Below are positions 38,161-48,135 of a DNA stretch of 64,000 bases, piece by piece. Source of the stretch: Pseudomonas sp. GGS8 (lineage in GTDB: Bacteria; Pseudomonadota; Gammaproteobacteria; Pseudomonadales; Pseudomonadaceae); contig NZ_JALJWF010000001.1 in assembly GCF_024168645.1 (NCBI RefSeq), forward strand, positions 620,001-684,000. Reading direction: 5' to 3'. The position numbers and the translations under genes were made by a program. The notes under the pieces were generated by a model that saw only the letters and a list, made by a program, of their open reading frames with translations, did no database searches and was not told the origin of the DNA. Positions within the stretch are counted from its first letter, which is position 1. Each line of letters starts with the position of its first letter.

Positions 38161-40454
38161 GCGCGCGCCCCTCCAATGAGCTCAACGACTGCATCCAGTA
38201 AGGCGTCATCATGAAAACTGGCCTTGGCTAGATAATAGTCGGCGCCGGCGTCCAGTCCACGACGACGATCTTCTTCGCGGTCCTTGTAGGACACCACCAT
38301 CACCGGCAGCGATTGCAGGCGATTGTCGCGACGCAATAAAGACACCAGCTCGATGCCGTCCATGCGCGGCATGTCGATGTCGGTAATCAGCAGATCGAAA
38401 TCCTCCGAACGCAGAGCATTCCAGCCATCCATACCGTCCACCGCCACGGCGACGTCGTAGCCGCGATTGAGCAGCAACTTGCGCTGCAACTCACGCACGG
38501 TCAGCGAGTCGTCTACCACCAGGATCCGTTTACGCGCTGCTTCGACGGCCTGATTGGCATGCCGGGCAATGCGCTCCAGACGCCCGGTATTGAGCAGTTT
38601 GTCCACCGAACGCAGCATGTCTTCGACGTCGACGATCAGCACCACCGAGCCGTCGTCGAGCAGGGCCCCGGCGGAAATGTCCTGTACCTTGCCCAGACGT
38701 TCGTCCAGCGGCAGCACCACCAGCGTTCGCTCGCCGATAAACCGCTCGACCGCCACCCCGTAAATCGCCTCGCGCTCGCGGATGACCACGACTTTGAGGG
38801 TCTGCGCGCTGTTCTGGCTCGCCGGGCGATGCAACAGCTGACTGGCGGCGACCAGCCCGACATGTCGGCCTTCGTACCAGAAGTGCTGCCGGCCTTCGAC
38901 TTGCACGATGTCTTCCGGCGCCAGGTCGCACATGCGCTCGATGTGCGCCAGCGGGAAGGCATACGCCTCATCACCGACTTCCACCACCAGACTGCGCACC
39001 ACCGACAGCGTCAGCGGCACTTCCAGATGAAAGCGACTGCCCTCACCCGCTGTTTGCTCCAGCACCACGGCACCGCGCAACTGCCGAACCATGTGCTGAA
39101 CCGCATCCAGGCCAACGCCGCGCCCGGACACTTCGGTAACCGTGTCGCGCAGGCTGAAACCCGGCAGAAACAGGAACGTCAGCAGCTCTTCTTCGCTCAA
39201 CTGAGCGGCAGTCTCGGCCGGGGATAACTGCCGCTCGACGATAGTGCGGCGGACCTTTTCCAGGTCGACGCCATTGCCGTCATCGCTCAGTTCCAGCACC
39301 AGCAGACCAGCCTGATGGGAGGCTCGCAAACGGATCACGCCTTCCTCCGGCTTGCCGGCCAACAGCCGTTGTTCCCGAGTTTCGATGCCGTGATCCACCG
39401 CATTGCGCAGCAAGTGTGTCAGCGGCGCTTCGAGTTTTTCCAGTACGTCGCGGTCGACTTGGGTCTTGTCGCCCTCGATCTCCAGCCGCACCTGTTTGCC
39501 CAGATTGCGGCCAAGGTCGCGGACCATGCGCACTTGCCCGCTCAGCACGTCGGCGAACGGCCGCATGCGACAGGCCAGCGCGGTGTCATACAACACCTGT
39601 GCGCGCTGGCTGGCGTGCCAGGCGAACTCGTCCAGCTCAGCGTTTTTTTCCACCAGCAATTGTTGGGATTCGGCCAGCAATCGGCGCGCATCGCCCAGCG
39701 CTTCCTGGGCCTCGAGGCTCAGGACATGGCCCTTGAGATGGACGTTGAGGCTTTCCAGCGCCCGCAGACCATTGCTCTGCATACGTTTGAGGCGCTGCAT
39801 GGTGGCCAGGTGCGGCTTGAGGCGCTGGGTTTCCACCAGGGATTTACTCGACAGGTCGAGCAGGCTGTTCAAGCGCTCGGCCGTGACGCGCAATACGCGC
39901 TCGCCAGTGTCGGTGGCGCGCCTGGTCTTGGACGCAGGCTCGGCGGGCGCAGCCTGGGGTGCTTCGACGGGTGCTTCGGCGGCAGGAACGGGCGACTCGA
40001 CCCTGGGTGTCGGCGGTTCGGGCTGAAGTTCTGCCATCGGCGGCACGATGGGGGCAACCGTCGCCATGTGTTCAAGCAGCCGTCCCATCAAGACGACATA
40101 AGCGTCGATATCCGCAGGCGCCGGTGCGTTGTCCGGCGTCGCAATCCGCATCAGCAGATCGGTGCCTTGTAACAGTGCATCAATGTGTTCGGGCCGCAGG
40201 TACAGGCGCCCTTCCTGGGCGCTGACCAGATAATCTTCCATCACATGAGCAACGCTGACCCCGGCATCGACGCCGACAATTCGCGCCGCGCCTTTGAGCG
40301 AATGGGCCGCGCGCATGCACGACTCAAGATAATCGGCCTGGGTCGGATCGCGCTCAAGCGCCAGCAGACCGGCGCTCAGCACCAGGGTCTGGGCCTCGGC
40401 TTCCATGCTGAACAGTTCCAGCAAAGAGGCGTCACGCATTTGGTCGGGGGTCAT
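38157..40454 (-). CDS. wspE: WspE: hybrid CheA-type histidine kinase
   Basis: 765 aa. Hpt domain at the N-terminus with the phosphohistidine in CMRAAHSLKGAAR (about residue 50), a Pro/Ala/Glu-rich linker (about 140-180), dimerisation helices, HATPase (LRNAVDHGIETRE, VSGRGVGLDAV), a CheW-like domain and a C-terminal receiver (ILVVDDSLTVRE, LLITDIDMPRMDG). It phosphorylates WspR and WspF. Overlaps both neighbours by 4 nt. Confidence 0.96.
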   Translation of the reverse strand: MTPDQMRDASLLELFSMEAEAQTLVLSAGLLALERDPTQADYLESCMRAAHSLKGAARIVGVDAGVSVAHVMEDYLVSAQEGRLYLRPEHIDALLQGTDLLMRIATPDNAPAPADIDAYVVLMGRLLEHMATVAPIVPPMAELQPEPPTPRVESPVPAAEAPVEAPQAAPAEPASKTRRATDTGERVLRVTAERLNSLLDLSSKSLVETQRLKPHLATMQRLKRMQSNGLRALESLNVHLKGHVLSLEAQEALGDARRLLAESQQLLVEKNAELDEFAWHASQRAQVLYDTALACRMRPFADVLSGQVRMVRDLGRNLGKQVRLEIEGDKTQVDRDVLEKLEAPLTHLLRNAVDHGIETREQRLLAGKPEEGVIRLRASHQAGLLVLELSDDGNGVDLEKVRRTIVERQLSPAETAAQLSEEELLTFLFLPGFSLRDTVTEVSGRGVGLDAVQHMVRQLRGAVVLEQTAGEGSRFHLEVPLTLSVVRSLVVEVGDEAYAFPLAHIERMCDLAPEDIVQVEGRQHFWYEGRHVGLVAASQLLHRPASQNSAQTLKVVVIREREAIYGVAVERFIGERTLVVLPLDERLGKVQDISAGALLDDGSVVLIVDVEDMLRSVDKLLNTGRLERIARHANQAVEAARKRILVVDDSLTVRELQRKLLLNRGYDVAVAVDGMDGWNALRSEDFDLLITDIDMPRMDGIELVSLLRRDNRLQSLPVMVVSYKDREEDRRRGLDAGADYYLAKASFHDDALLDAVVELIGGARA

Positions 40455-41134
40455 GTGAGGCTCCGGGTCACGGCAGACAGCAGCTGCTCTTCATCCAGCC
40501 AACGCAGGCTGCGACCTTTGAATTGCAAGACGCCACGGGTGTATTTGGCGCTGGCCTGGCTGCCGGACTGAGAGGCCGCATCGAGAATGCGCTCATCAAT
40601 GGCGTGAATCCCGTCCACTTCGTCCACCGGCACCACGACCGACCCACCGTGGGCCGCGATGATCAGCATCCGCGGCGTCACCCGCGCACCGGGTGCCACG
40701 CCACTGGTGTCGTCGAGCCCCAACAGCTCCACCAGCGACAGACACGCCACCAAGGCACCGCGCACATTCGCCACGCCGAGCAACGCCCGGGAGCGCTGGT
40801 GCGGCAAGGAGTGAATCGCTTGCAGCGGCGCCACTTCGACCAGGCTGCGGGTGGCCAGGCCCAGCCACTCTTCACCGAGGCGAAACATCAGCAGCGAACG
40901 GGTTTTCACCTCGCTCTCGGCCGCCCTGGAGATTCGCCCGCGGTCGCCCTGCTGCAAGGCGTAACGGTCGAGCAAGCGCGTGGCGGCAGCCGAATACACC
41001 GCGCAATTGCGGCAATGAATGTGCTCGCTCAGCAGCGGGCAGGACTGGTCGCCGTGGATACCGATGCGGTTCCAGCAGTCGTCGATGGCCTGGGCATCTT
41101 CATGGGTGACGCTCAAGGTGTCGGAGGCGTTCAT
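40451..41134 (-). CDS. wspD: WspD: CheW-like coupling protein
   Basis: 227 aa. An N-terminal stretch of about 80 residues with a cysteine-bearing CPLLSEHIHCRNC segment (residues about 30-45) precedes a CheW SH3-like domain (MFRLGEEWLGLATRSLVEVAP... GVANVRGALVACLSL). It couples WspA to WspE. The extra cysteine-containing N-terminus is what sets WspD apart from WspB. 4-nt overlaps on both sides. Confidence 0.94.
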   Translation of the reverse strand: MNASDTLSVTHEDAQAIDDCWNRIGIHGDQSCPLLSEHIHCRNCAVYSAAATRLLDRYALQQGDRGRISRAAESEVKTRSLLMFRLGEEWLGLATRSLVEVAPLQAIHSLPHQRSRALLGVANVRGALVACLSLVELLGLDDTSGVAPGARVTPRMLIIAAHGGSVVVPVDEVDGIHAIDERILDAASQSGSQASAKYTRGVLQFKGRSLRWLDEEQLLSAVTRSLT

Positions 41135-42408
41135 CGTTTACGCTCACTGTCAGCGGCGCGCTCGCTGCGGGCGGCGCGGGCCTGCAATCTTCTGGCACCC
41201 GCCGTGTCGCCCTGGGATTGCAGCAAGGCAGCCAGGTGCATCAACGCGTCGGGGTGTTGCGGTTCGAGGTACAACGCCTTGCGATAAAAACCCTGGGCTT
41301 CCAAGGCACTGCCGGCGACATCGCTGAGCAGCCCCAGCCAATAGAACACTTGGGCCACCGGCTCGTGACTGCGCAAATAACGTTCGCACGCGGCGCGGGC
41401 CTCGGCACTTTTGCCTTCGTTGGCCAGCGCGGCGATATTCGCCAGCAACGTGGCGGCGTCCGAAGAGGTCGCGTCTGAAGGGGTGGCGGTAGCCTGAGGC
41501 ATCGACACGACCGTCGCAAAAGGCCGACTGCGCACTGGCGGCGGAGTCACGCTGCGCACCGGTTGCTGCACTGGCAGCGACATCGGCGCGAAGGTCGCAA
41601 GCGGCTCGGGCGTACTCTGACGACTGAAGGCAAACGACTGCGGGATACCGATCGAGCGCATGCCGAAACGGCCGAGCAGACTGCCCTCCGCCGGGCCGAT
41701 AAACAGCACACCGTCGACGTGGGTCAGGCGCTTGAGCACCTCGAACACTTGCTGCTGGGTCGGCTGGTCGAAATAAATCAGCAGGTTGCGACAGAACACG
41801 AAGTCATAGGGCGGCTCGTTGACCAGCAAGGTCGGATCCAGCAGGTTACCGACCTGTAAACGCACCTGTTCCAGCACGCGTCCGCTGAGGCGATAGTTAT
41901 CGTGTTCAGCGGTGAAATGGCGCTCGCGAAACTCGATGTCCTGGCCACGAAACGAATTTTTGCCGTACAGCGCGAGCCTGGCCTTTTCCACCGACAGTGG
42001 GCTGACGTCCATGCCGTCGACCTTGAACTGGTGCGGCGCCAGCCCGGCATCGAGCAGGGCCATGGCGATGGAATACGGTTCTTCACCGGTGGAACACGGC
42101 AGGCTGAGAATCCGCAGGGCGCGCATGTTGTTGATCGCCGCCAGCCGCTTGACTGCCAGCTTCGCCAGCGTGGCGAAGGATTCCGGGTAACGGAAAAACC
42201 AGGTTTCGGGAACGATCACCGCTTCAATCAGCGCCTGCTGTTCGTCACGCGAGCCCAGCAACGTGTGCCAGTACTCATCGGGTGTCAACGCCCGAGCCGC
42301 CGTGATGCGCTGGCGCACCGCGCGCTCGATGATCGCCGGGCCGACCGAGCCTACATCCAGGCCGATACGCTCCTTGAGGAAATCGAAAAACCGTTGATCG
42401 CTGCTCAT
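41131..42408 (-). CDS. wspC: WspC: CheR-like methyltransferase with TPR tail
   Basis: 425 aa. CheR SAM-methyltransferase domain to about 265 (FFRYPESFATLAKLA, RILSLPCSTGEEPYSIAMALLD, DFVFCRNLLIYFDQPTQQQ), then a Pro/Ala-rich linker and TPR-like helices (AALANEGKSAEARAACERYLRSHEPVAQVFYWLGLL). It methylates WspA glutamates, opposing WspF. 4-nt overlaps on both sides. Confidence 0.95.
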   Translation of the reverse strand: MSSDQRFFDFLKERIGLDVGSVGPAIIERAVRQRITAARALTPDEYWHTLLGSRDEQQALIEAVIVPETWFFRYPESFATLAKLAVKRLAAINNMRALRILSLPCSTGEEPYSIAMALLDAGLAPHQFKVDGMDVSPLSVEKARLALYGKNSFRGQDIEFRERHFTAEHDNYRLSGRVLEQVRLQVGNLLDPTLLVNEPPYDFVFCRNLLIYFDQPTQQQVFEVLKRLTHVDGVLFIGPAEGSLLGRFGMRSIGIPQSFAFSRQSTPEPLATFAPMSLPVQQPVRSVTPPPVRSRPFATVVSMPQATATPSDATSSDAATLLANIAALANEGKSAEARAACERYLRSHEPVAQVFYWLGLLSDVAGSALEAQGFYRKALYLEPQHPDALMHLAALLQSQGDTAGARRLQARAARSERAADSERKR

Positions 42409-42941
42409 CCCTGCTCCTCAAACTGCGCCAGGTCCAGCGGCGGCGAGGGAAACAATAAGGCGCGAACCTGTGCATCCAGTAAATCGGCAATCCGTACCCA
42501 TTGCAGCAGCCCCTGGGCATCTTCGCGCACCGGGCCGAGGTACGGCGCCTGGCGATTGTCCAGGCCATAAGGCTGAAAGTCCGCCGGGTTGCAGCGCAAT
42601 GTGTCGGTTACCTGTTCCAGAATCAACCCGAGCAATTGTGCGGGCGTCGCTTCGTCCGGCCGATAGTGCACCAACACCAGCCGCGTGCTGGTGCGGGCCT
42701 GGGCCGGCTGGCCAAACGTCAGCGCGCTGAGGTCGATCACCGGCACCACCGCGCCGCGATAGGCGAACACCCCCGCCACCCAGTCCGGCGCCCGGGGAAT
42801 GGGCTTCAACGGCAGTTGCGGCAACACTTCGGCCACCTCGATGGCCTGCAAGGCGTAGCGCTCGTTGCCGATGCGGAACACCAGAAACAACGAATGCTTC
42901 GCCGGCATCGCCGCACCGCGCCTGGCCGTAAGTTCGCTCAT
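42405..42941 (-). CDS. wspB: WspB: CheW-like coupling protein
   Basis: 178 aa. CheW domain (FLVFRIGNERYALQAIEVAEVLPQLPLKPI, WVAGVFAYRGAVVPVIDLSALTFG). Couples receptor and kinase. Start overlaps the wspA stop as TGATG; end overlaps wspC by 4 nt. Confidence 0.95.
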   Translation of the reverse strand: MSELTARRGAAMPAKHSLFLVFRIGNERYALQAIEVAEVLPQLPLKPIPRAPDWVAGVFAYRGAVVPVIDLSALTFGQPAQARTSTRLVLVHYRPDEATPAQLLGLILEQVTDTLRCNPADFQPYGLDNRQAPYLGPVREDAQGLLQWVRIADLLDAQVRALLFPSPPLDLAQFEEQG

Positions 42942-44563
42942 CAGACTTTGAATCGCGAGACACCGCCACGCAGCCCCACGGCCACCTGGCTCAGTTCGTC
43001 GATGGCGAAACTGGCCTGGCGCAGGGACTCAACCGTCTGGCTGCTGGCATCGCCCAGCTGCACCAGCGCGTGGTTGATCTGCTCGGCGCCGGTGGCCTGG
43101 GCCTGCATGCCTTCGTTGACCATCAACACCCGTGGCGCCAGCGCCTGAACCTGATGAATGATCTGCGACAACTGCTCGCCCACCTGCTGCACCTCGGACA
43201 TGCCGCGGCGTACTTCCTCCGAGAACTTGTCCATGCCCATGACCCCGGCCGACACCGCCGACTGGATCTCGCGCACCATCTGCTCGATGTCGTAGGTGGC
43301 CACCGCCGTCTGGTCTGCCAGACGCCGCACTTCGGTGGCGACCACGGAAAATCCGCGACCATACTCGCCGGCCTTCTCGGCTTCGATCGCAGCGTTCAGG
43401 GACAACAGGTTGGTCTGGTCGGCGACTTTGACGATGGTCACCACGACCTGATTGATGTTGCCGGCCTTCTCGTTGAGGATCGCCAGTTTGGCGTTCACCA
43501 GATCTGCCGCGCCCATCACCGAGTGCATGGTGTCTTCCATGCGCGCCAGGCCTTGCTGACCAGAACCGGCCAGCACCGAAGCCTGGTCGGCGGCGGTGGA
43601 AACTTCGGTCATGGTGCGCACCAAGTCACGCGAGGTGGCGGCAATTTCCCGCGAGGTAGCACCGATTTCGGTGGTGGTGGCCGCGGTTTCGGTGGCGGTG
43701 GCCTGTTGCTGCTTGGAGGTCGCGGCGATTTCCGTGACCGACGTGGTGACCTGTACCGAGGAGCGCTGGGCCTGGGACACCAACGAGGTGAGTTCGGTCA
43801 TCATGGCGTTGAAGCCGGTTTCCACCGCACCGAACTCATCCTTGCGATCCAGATCCAGGCGATTGCTGAGATCGCCGGTGCGCATGACTTCGAGGATATC
43901 CACAATGCGATTCATCGGCGCCATGATCGCGCGCATCAACAGCAGGCCGCAGAGGCCGGCGACGATGATTGCCACCAGCAAAGAGACGCCCATGCTGATT
44001 TTGGCGGCCGTCACCGCGTCACTGATGGCCAGCGTGGATTTTTCAGCCAGGTCGTGATTATTTTCAAGAAGGCTGTTCAACTGCTTGCGCCCATTGATCC
44101 AGGCCGGCGTAAGTTTTTGCTCCAGGGCAAGCACCGCCTGGTCGTACTCTTTGCGCTGATAGAGATCGATAACGTTGGTCATTTCTTTGTTGTAGAGCTG
44201 ATGACGCACTTCGAACTCGTCGAACAGGACCTGATCGTCCTGCGTGAAAATGGTTTTGCGGTAGTTGGCTATTTGCTCGTTCAAACGCTCTTCGAAGCTT
44301 TTGTACATGGTCTGGTCGGCGACGGTCATTTCGCGACGTCCGGAAAGGCCGACAATCTGTTGGGTGAGGTTAAAACTGTCGACCCACGCGCCGCGGATCA
44401 TCGAACTGAAATACACCCCGGGGACCGCATCGGTGCGGACTGTTTCTGCGTCGGCGTCGATCTTCATCAGCCGAGAAAAAGACACCACGACCATCAGCAG
44501 CATGATCGCAATAATCACCGCAAAACTCGCCAAAATGCGTTGGCGCAACGTCCAGTTCTTCAC
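42941..44563 (-). CDS. wspA: WspA: methyl-accepting surface-sensing receptor
   Basis: 540 aa. TM1 about 9-31 (ILASFAVIIAIMLLMVVVSF), a periplasmic four-helix-type ligand domain about 32-190, TM2 about 192-214 (SLLVAIIVAGLCGLLLMRAI), HAMP about 215-265, and a methyl-accepting signalling domain with the conserved tip region QTNLLSLNAAIEAEKAGEYG. WspA clusters laterally and responds to surface contact, activating WspE. First gene of the cluster, so its promoter lies in 44564-44862. Confidence 0.96.
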   Translation of the reverse strand: MKNWTLRQRILASFAVIIAIMLLMVVVSFSRLMKIDADAETVRTDAVPGVYFSSMIRGAWVDSFNLTQQIVGLSGRREMTVADQTMYKSFEERLNEQIANYRKTIFTQDDQVLFDEFEVRHQLYNKEMTNVIDLYQRKEYDQAVLALEQKLTPAWINGRKQLNSLLENNHDLAEKSTLAISDAVTAAKISMGVSLLVAIIVAGLCGLLLMRAIMAPMNRIVDILEVMRTGDLSNRLDLDRKDEFGAVETGFNAMMTELTSLVSQAQRSSVQVTTSVTEIAATSKQQQATATETAATTTEIGATSREIAATSRDLVRTMTEVSTAADQASVLAGSGQQGLARMEDTMHSVMGAADLVNAKLAILNEKAGNINQVVVTIVKVADQTNLLSLNAAIEAEKAGEYGRGFSVVATEVRRLADQTAVATYDIEQMVREIQSAVSAGVMGMDKFSEEVRRGMSEVQQVGEQLSQIIHQVQALAPRVLMVNEGMQAQATGAEQINHALVQLGDASSQTVESLRQASFAIDELSQVAVGLRGGVSRFKV

Positions 44564-44862
44564 AGTCAGTCCTCGATGCGGGTCAAATTGCGAGGGAGTA
44601 TAGCCGAGGGCGATGTTTCATTTATAAGACGCTGAGCATCGCTTCACATCCCGCCGATAAAAAGCCGGGATTCGGCAGAAACATCGCATCCCGCATTGGA
44701 AATTTGTCGACCGTGACATCGGGCACTAGTCTGGATAAATCCATGACACAGCGCGGCCTCAGTCAGCCTCCCACAAAGCGCACTACGCTAATAACAAGCC
44801 ACTCATGGCGAACGCCCCCGTTCAACGCTGTCCCGACCCTAATTAAAGAAGAGGGAAACCCC
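44564..44862. other. Divergent promoter region between wspA and the polyamine ABC operon
   Basis: 299 nt. An in-frame upward extension of the + strand gene to 44704 exists but adds 53 hydrophilic residues in front of a normal signal peptide, so I leave it out. GAAGAGG (44848-44856) serves as ribosome site for the ATG at 44863. No further gene is seen. Confidence 0.6.
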
Positions 44863-46014
44863 ATGTTCGAACACAAGACCGCACTGCTCAGTGCCATCAC
44901 CACGGCGCTCCTGTCCAGCGCCAGCCTGCAGGCCGCCGAACCGCTGAAAGCCGTCGGTGCCGGCGAAGGTCAGCTGGATATCGTTGCCTGGCCCGGCTAT
45001 ATCGAACGGGGCGAAAGCGACAAGGCCTACGACTGGGTCAGCGCTTTCGAGAAGGACACCGGCTGCAAGGTCAACGTCAAGACGGCCGGCACCTCCGATG
45101 AGATGGTCAGCCTGATGGCCAAGGGCGGTTACGATCTGGTGACGGCGTCCGGTGATGCCTCCCTGCGCCTGATCGCCGGTAAGCGTGTCCAGCCGATCAA
45201 CACCGCATTGATCCCTAACTGGAAAAATCTCGATCCGCGCCTCAAGGATGCACCGTGGTACGTGGTCGACAAGCAAACCTACGGCACCCCGTACCAATGG
45301 GGTCCGAATGTACTCATGTACAACACCAACGTGTTCAAACAGCCCCCGACCAGTTGGAGCGTGATACTCGAAGAGCAGAAGCTGCCCGACGGCAAATCCA
45401 ACAAGGGCCGCGTGCAGGCGTATGACGGCCCGATCTACATCGCGGACGCGGCGCTGTACCTGAAAACCGTCAAGCCGGAACTGGGCATCAAAGACCCTTA
45501 CCTGCTCGACGAAAAACAGTACAAGGCCGTGCTCGATCTACTGCGCGGTCAACAAAAGCTGATCCACCGCTACTGGCACGACACCACCGTGCAGATGAGT
45601 GACTTCAAAAACGAAGGCGTGGTGGCTTCCAGTTCCTGGCCGTATCAGGTCAACGGCCTGATGAACGAGAAACAGCCAGTCGCCTCGACCATCCCCAAAG
45701 AAGGCGCCACCGGGTGGGCCGACACCACCATGCTGCACGCCGAAGCCAAGCACCCGAACTGCGCCTACAAGTGGATGGATTGGTCGCTGACGCCGAAGGT
45801 CCAGGGCGATGTGTCCGCCTGGTTCGGTTCGCTGCCGGCAGTCCCGGCGGCGTGCAAGGCAAGCGAACTGTTGGGTGCCGAGGGGTGCAAGACCAACGGT
45901 TTCGACCAGTTCGACAAGATCGCCTTCTGGAAAACCCCGCAGGCTGAGGGTGGCAAGTACGTGCCTTATAGCCGTTGGACCCAGGATTACATCGCGATTA
46001 TGGGAGGGCGTTAA
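44863..46014 (+). CDS. YdcS-like polyamine ABC transporter substrate-binding protein
   Basis: 383 aa from ATG 44863. Signal peptide about 1-26 (LLSSASLQAAEP). LDIVAWPGYIERG, VTASGDASLRLIAGKRVQPI, TPYQWGPNVLMYN and GWADTTMLH are typical of the PotD/YdcS family. Size is close to E. coli YdcS (381). First gene of a ydcSTUV-patD-like operon, so likely putrescine or 4-aminobutyraldehyde-yielding polyamines. An 83-nt palindromic repeat lies between it and the ATPase gene. Confidence 0.9.
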   Translation: MFEHKTALLSAITTALLSSASLQAAEPLKAVGAGEGQLDIVAWPGYIERGESDKAYDWVSAFEKDTGCKVNVKTAGTSDEMVSLMAKGGYDLVTASGDASLRLIAGKRVQPINTALIPNWKNLDPRLKDAPWYVVDKQTYGTPYQWGPNVLMYNTNVFKQPPTSWSVILEEQKLPDGKSNKGRVQAYDGPIYIADAALYLKTVKPELGIKDPYLLDEKQYKAVLDLLRGQQKLIHRYWHDTTVQMSDFKNEGVVASSSWPYQVNGLMNEKQPVASTIPKEGATGWADTTMLHAEAKHPNCAYKWMDWSLTPKVQGDVSAWFGSLPAVPAACKASELLGAEGCKTNGFDQFDKIAFWKTPQAEGGKYVPYSRWTQDYIAIMGGR

Positions 46015-46031
46015 GCGGTTTAAGCAAGATC

Positions 46032-46114
46032 AAAAGATCGCAGCCTTCGGCAGCTCCTACGCCGACGGCATGCACCGCAAATCCCGTAGGAGCTGCCGCA
46101 GGCTGCGATCTTTT
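46032..46114. repeat. Palindromic repeat (REP-like, third sequence variant)
   Basis: AAAAGATCGCAGCCTTCGGC... (from 46032) faces the inverse ...GCCGCAGGCTGCGATCTTTT (to 46114) with GTAGGAGCTGC cores in both arms. Located inside the ABC operon between ydcS-like and ydcT-like genes, where it could tune the ratio of binding protein to transporter. Confidence 0.9.
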
Positions 46115-46151
46115 AACGGCACACCCCCCGTTTTTTTGGAGCACCGTATCC

Positions 46152-47189
46152 ATGACCCTCGCAGTCCAGTTCACCAACGTTTCCCGTCAGTTCGGTGAGG
46201 TGAAGGCCGTTGACCGGGTTTCCATCGACATCCAGGACGGCGAGTTCTTTTCCCTACTGGGCCCTTCCGGCTCGGGCAAAACCACCTGCCTGCGCCTGAT
46301 CGCCGGTTTCGAACAACCGAGCACCGGCTCCATCCGCATCCATGGCGCCGAAGCCGCGGGGCTGCCGCCGTATCAGCGCGACGTGAACACTGTGTTCCAG
46401 GATTACGCGCTGTTCCCGCACATGAACGTACTCGACAACGTCGCCTACGGTTTGAAAGTCAAAGGCGTCGGCAAGACCGAGCGCCACAAACGTGCCGAAG
46501 AAGCCCTCGACATGGTCGCCCTCAACGGCTACGGCGAGCGCAAGCCGGTGCAGCTGTCGGGCGGCCAACGCCAGCGTGTGGCCCTGGCCCGCGCATTGGT
46601 CAATCGCCCTCGCGTGTTGTTGCTCGACGAGCCCTTGGGCGCCCTCGACCTGAAGCTGCGCGAGCAAATGCAAGGTGAGCTGAAGAAGCTGCAACGCCAG
46701 CTCGGCATCACTTTTATCTTCGTCACCCACGACCAGACCGAAGCGTTGTCGATGTCCGACCGCGTGGCGGTGTTCAACAAGGGCCGCATCGAACAGGTCG
46801 ACACGCCACGCCACCTCTATATGAAACCGGCAACCACCTTCGTCGCCGAATTCGTCGGCACGTCCAACGTGATCCGCGGTGATCTGGCGCGGCAGTTGAG
46901 CGGCAATCCTCAGCCGTTTTCGATCCGCCCGGAACACGTGCGTTTCGCCGAAGGCCCGCTGGCCAGCCATGAAATCGAAGTCAGCGGCGTGCTGCATGAC
47001 ATCCAGTACCAAGGCAGCGCCACCCGCTATGAACTGAAACTGGAAAACGGCCAGACCTTGAACATCAGCCAGGCCAACGTCCAGTGGCTGGACGTCAGCG
47101 CGCAACATCAGACCGGGCAACGCATCAGCGCTCGTTGGGCGCGCGAGGCAATGATTCCGCTGCACGACAATGTTGTAGGCGGGGTGTGA
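46152..47189 (+). CDS. ABC transporter ATP-binding protein (YdcT/PotA-like)
   Basis: 345 aa from ATG 46152. Walker A GPSGSGKTT, Q-loop TVFQDYALFPHMNV, signature LSGGQRQRVALARAL, Walker B VLLLDEPLGALD and the H-loop FVTHDQTEAL; the C-terminal TOBE-like segment is about 260-345. It energises the polyamine importer. One nt separates its stop from the next ATG. Confidence 0.93.
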   Translation: MTLAVQFTNVSRQFGEVKAVDRVSIDIQDGEFFSLLGPSGSGKTTCLRLIAGFEQPSTGSIRIHGAEAAGLPPYQRDVNTVFQDYALFPHMNVLDNVAYGLKVKGVGKTERHKRAEEALDMVALNGYGERKPVQLSGGQRQRVALARALVNRPRVLLLDEPLGALDLKLREQMQGELKKLQRQLGITFIFVTHDQTEALSMSDRVAVFNKGRIEQVDTPRHLYMKPATTFVAEFVGTSNVIRGDLARQLSGNPQPFSIRPEHVRFAEGPLASHEIEVSGVLHDIQYQGSATRYELKLENGQTLNISQANVQWLDVSAQHQTGQRISARWAREAMIPLHDNVVGGV

Positions 47190-47190
47190 G

Positions 47191-48135
47191 ATGGACAGCG
47201 TGATCCCTCGCCCCCCTGCCAACGGCTCGCCGTTGCGCCGGTTTTCCAACCTGCTGTACCGGCGGCCGAACCTGTATCTGTCGCTGCTGCTGGTGCCGCC
47301 GTTGCTGTGGTTTGGCGCGATCTACCTCGGCTCGCTGCTGACCCTGCTGTGGCAAGGTTTCTACACCTTCGATGACTTCACCATGACGGTCACCTCCGAC
47401 CTGACCCTGGCGAACTTCGCAGCGCTGTTCCAGCCGTCGAACTTCGACATCATCCTCCGTACCCTGAGCATGGCCATCATCGTGTCGATCGCCAGTGCAA
47501 TCGTGGCCTTCCCGATCGCCTACTACATGGCGCGCTACACCAGCGGTAACACCAAGGCGTTTTTCTACATCGCGGTGATGATGCCGATGTGGGCCAGTTA
47601 CATCGTCAAGGCCTACGCCTGGACCTTGCTGCTGGCCAAGGGAGGCGTGGCGCAGTGGTTTGTTCAGTATTTGAATCTGGAGCCGGTGTTGCAGTTCGTG
47701 CTCGGGATGCCGGGAGTGGGTGGCAGTACCTTGTCGACCTCGCATCTGGGGCGGTTCATGGTGTTTGTCTATATCTGGCTGCCGTTCATGATCCTGCCGA
47801 TCCAGGCGTCACTGGAACGCCTGCCGCCGTCCTTGCTGCAAGCTTCGGCCGACCTGGGTGCCAAGCCGCGTCAGACCTTCATGCAAGTGATTCTGCCGTT
47901 GTCGATTCCGGGGATCGCGGCCGGTTCGATTTTCACGTTTTCACTGACGCTGGGCGATTTCATTGTTCCGCAACTGGTGGGCCCGCCGGGCTACTTCATC
48001 GGCAGCATGGTCTACGCCCAACAAGGGGCGATCGGCAACATGCCAATGGCGGCAGCCTTCACGCTGGTGCCGATTGTGCTGATCGCCATTTACCTGTCCA
48101 TCGTCAAACGTCTGGGGGCCTTCGATGCGCTCTGA
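47191..48135 (+). CDS. ABC transporter permease (YdcU/PotB-like)
   Basis: 314 aa, six predicted membrane helices ([22 protein letters not shown] first). The EAA loop is seen near residue 210 ([22 protein letters not shown]). It overlaps the next permease by 11 nt. Confidence 0.93.
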   Translation: MDSVIPRPPANGSPLRRFSNLLYRRPNLYLSLLLVPPLLWFGAIYLGSLLTLLWQGFYTFDDFTMTVTSDLTLANFAALFQPSNFDIILRTLSMAIIVSIASAIVAFPIAYYMARYTSGNTKAFFYIAVMMPMWASYIVKAYAWTLLLAKGGVAQWFVQYLNLEPVLQFVLGMPGVGGSTLSTSHLGRFMVFVYIWLPFMILPIQASLERLPPSLLQASADLGAKPRQTFMQVILPLSIPGIAAGSIFTFSLTLGDFIVPQLVGPPGYFIGSMVYAQQGAIGNMPMAAAFTLVPIVLIAIYLSIVKRLGAFDAL

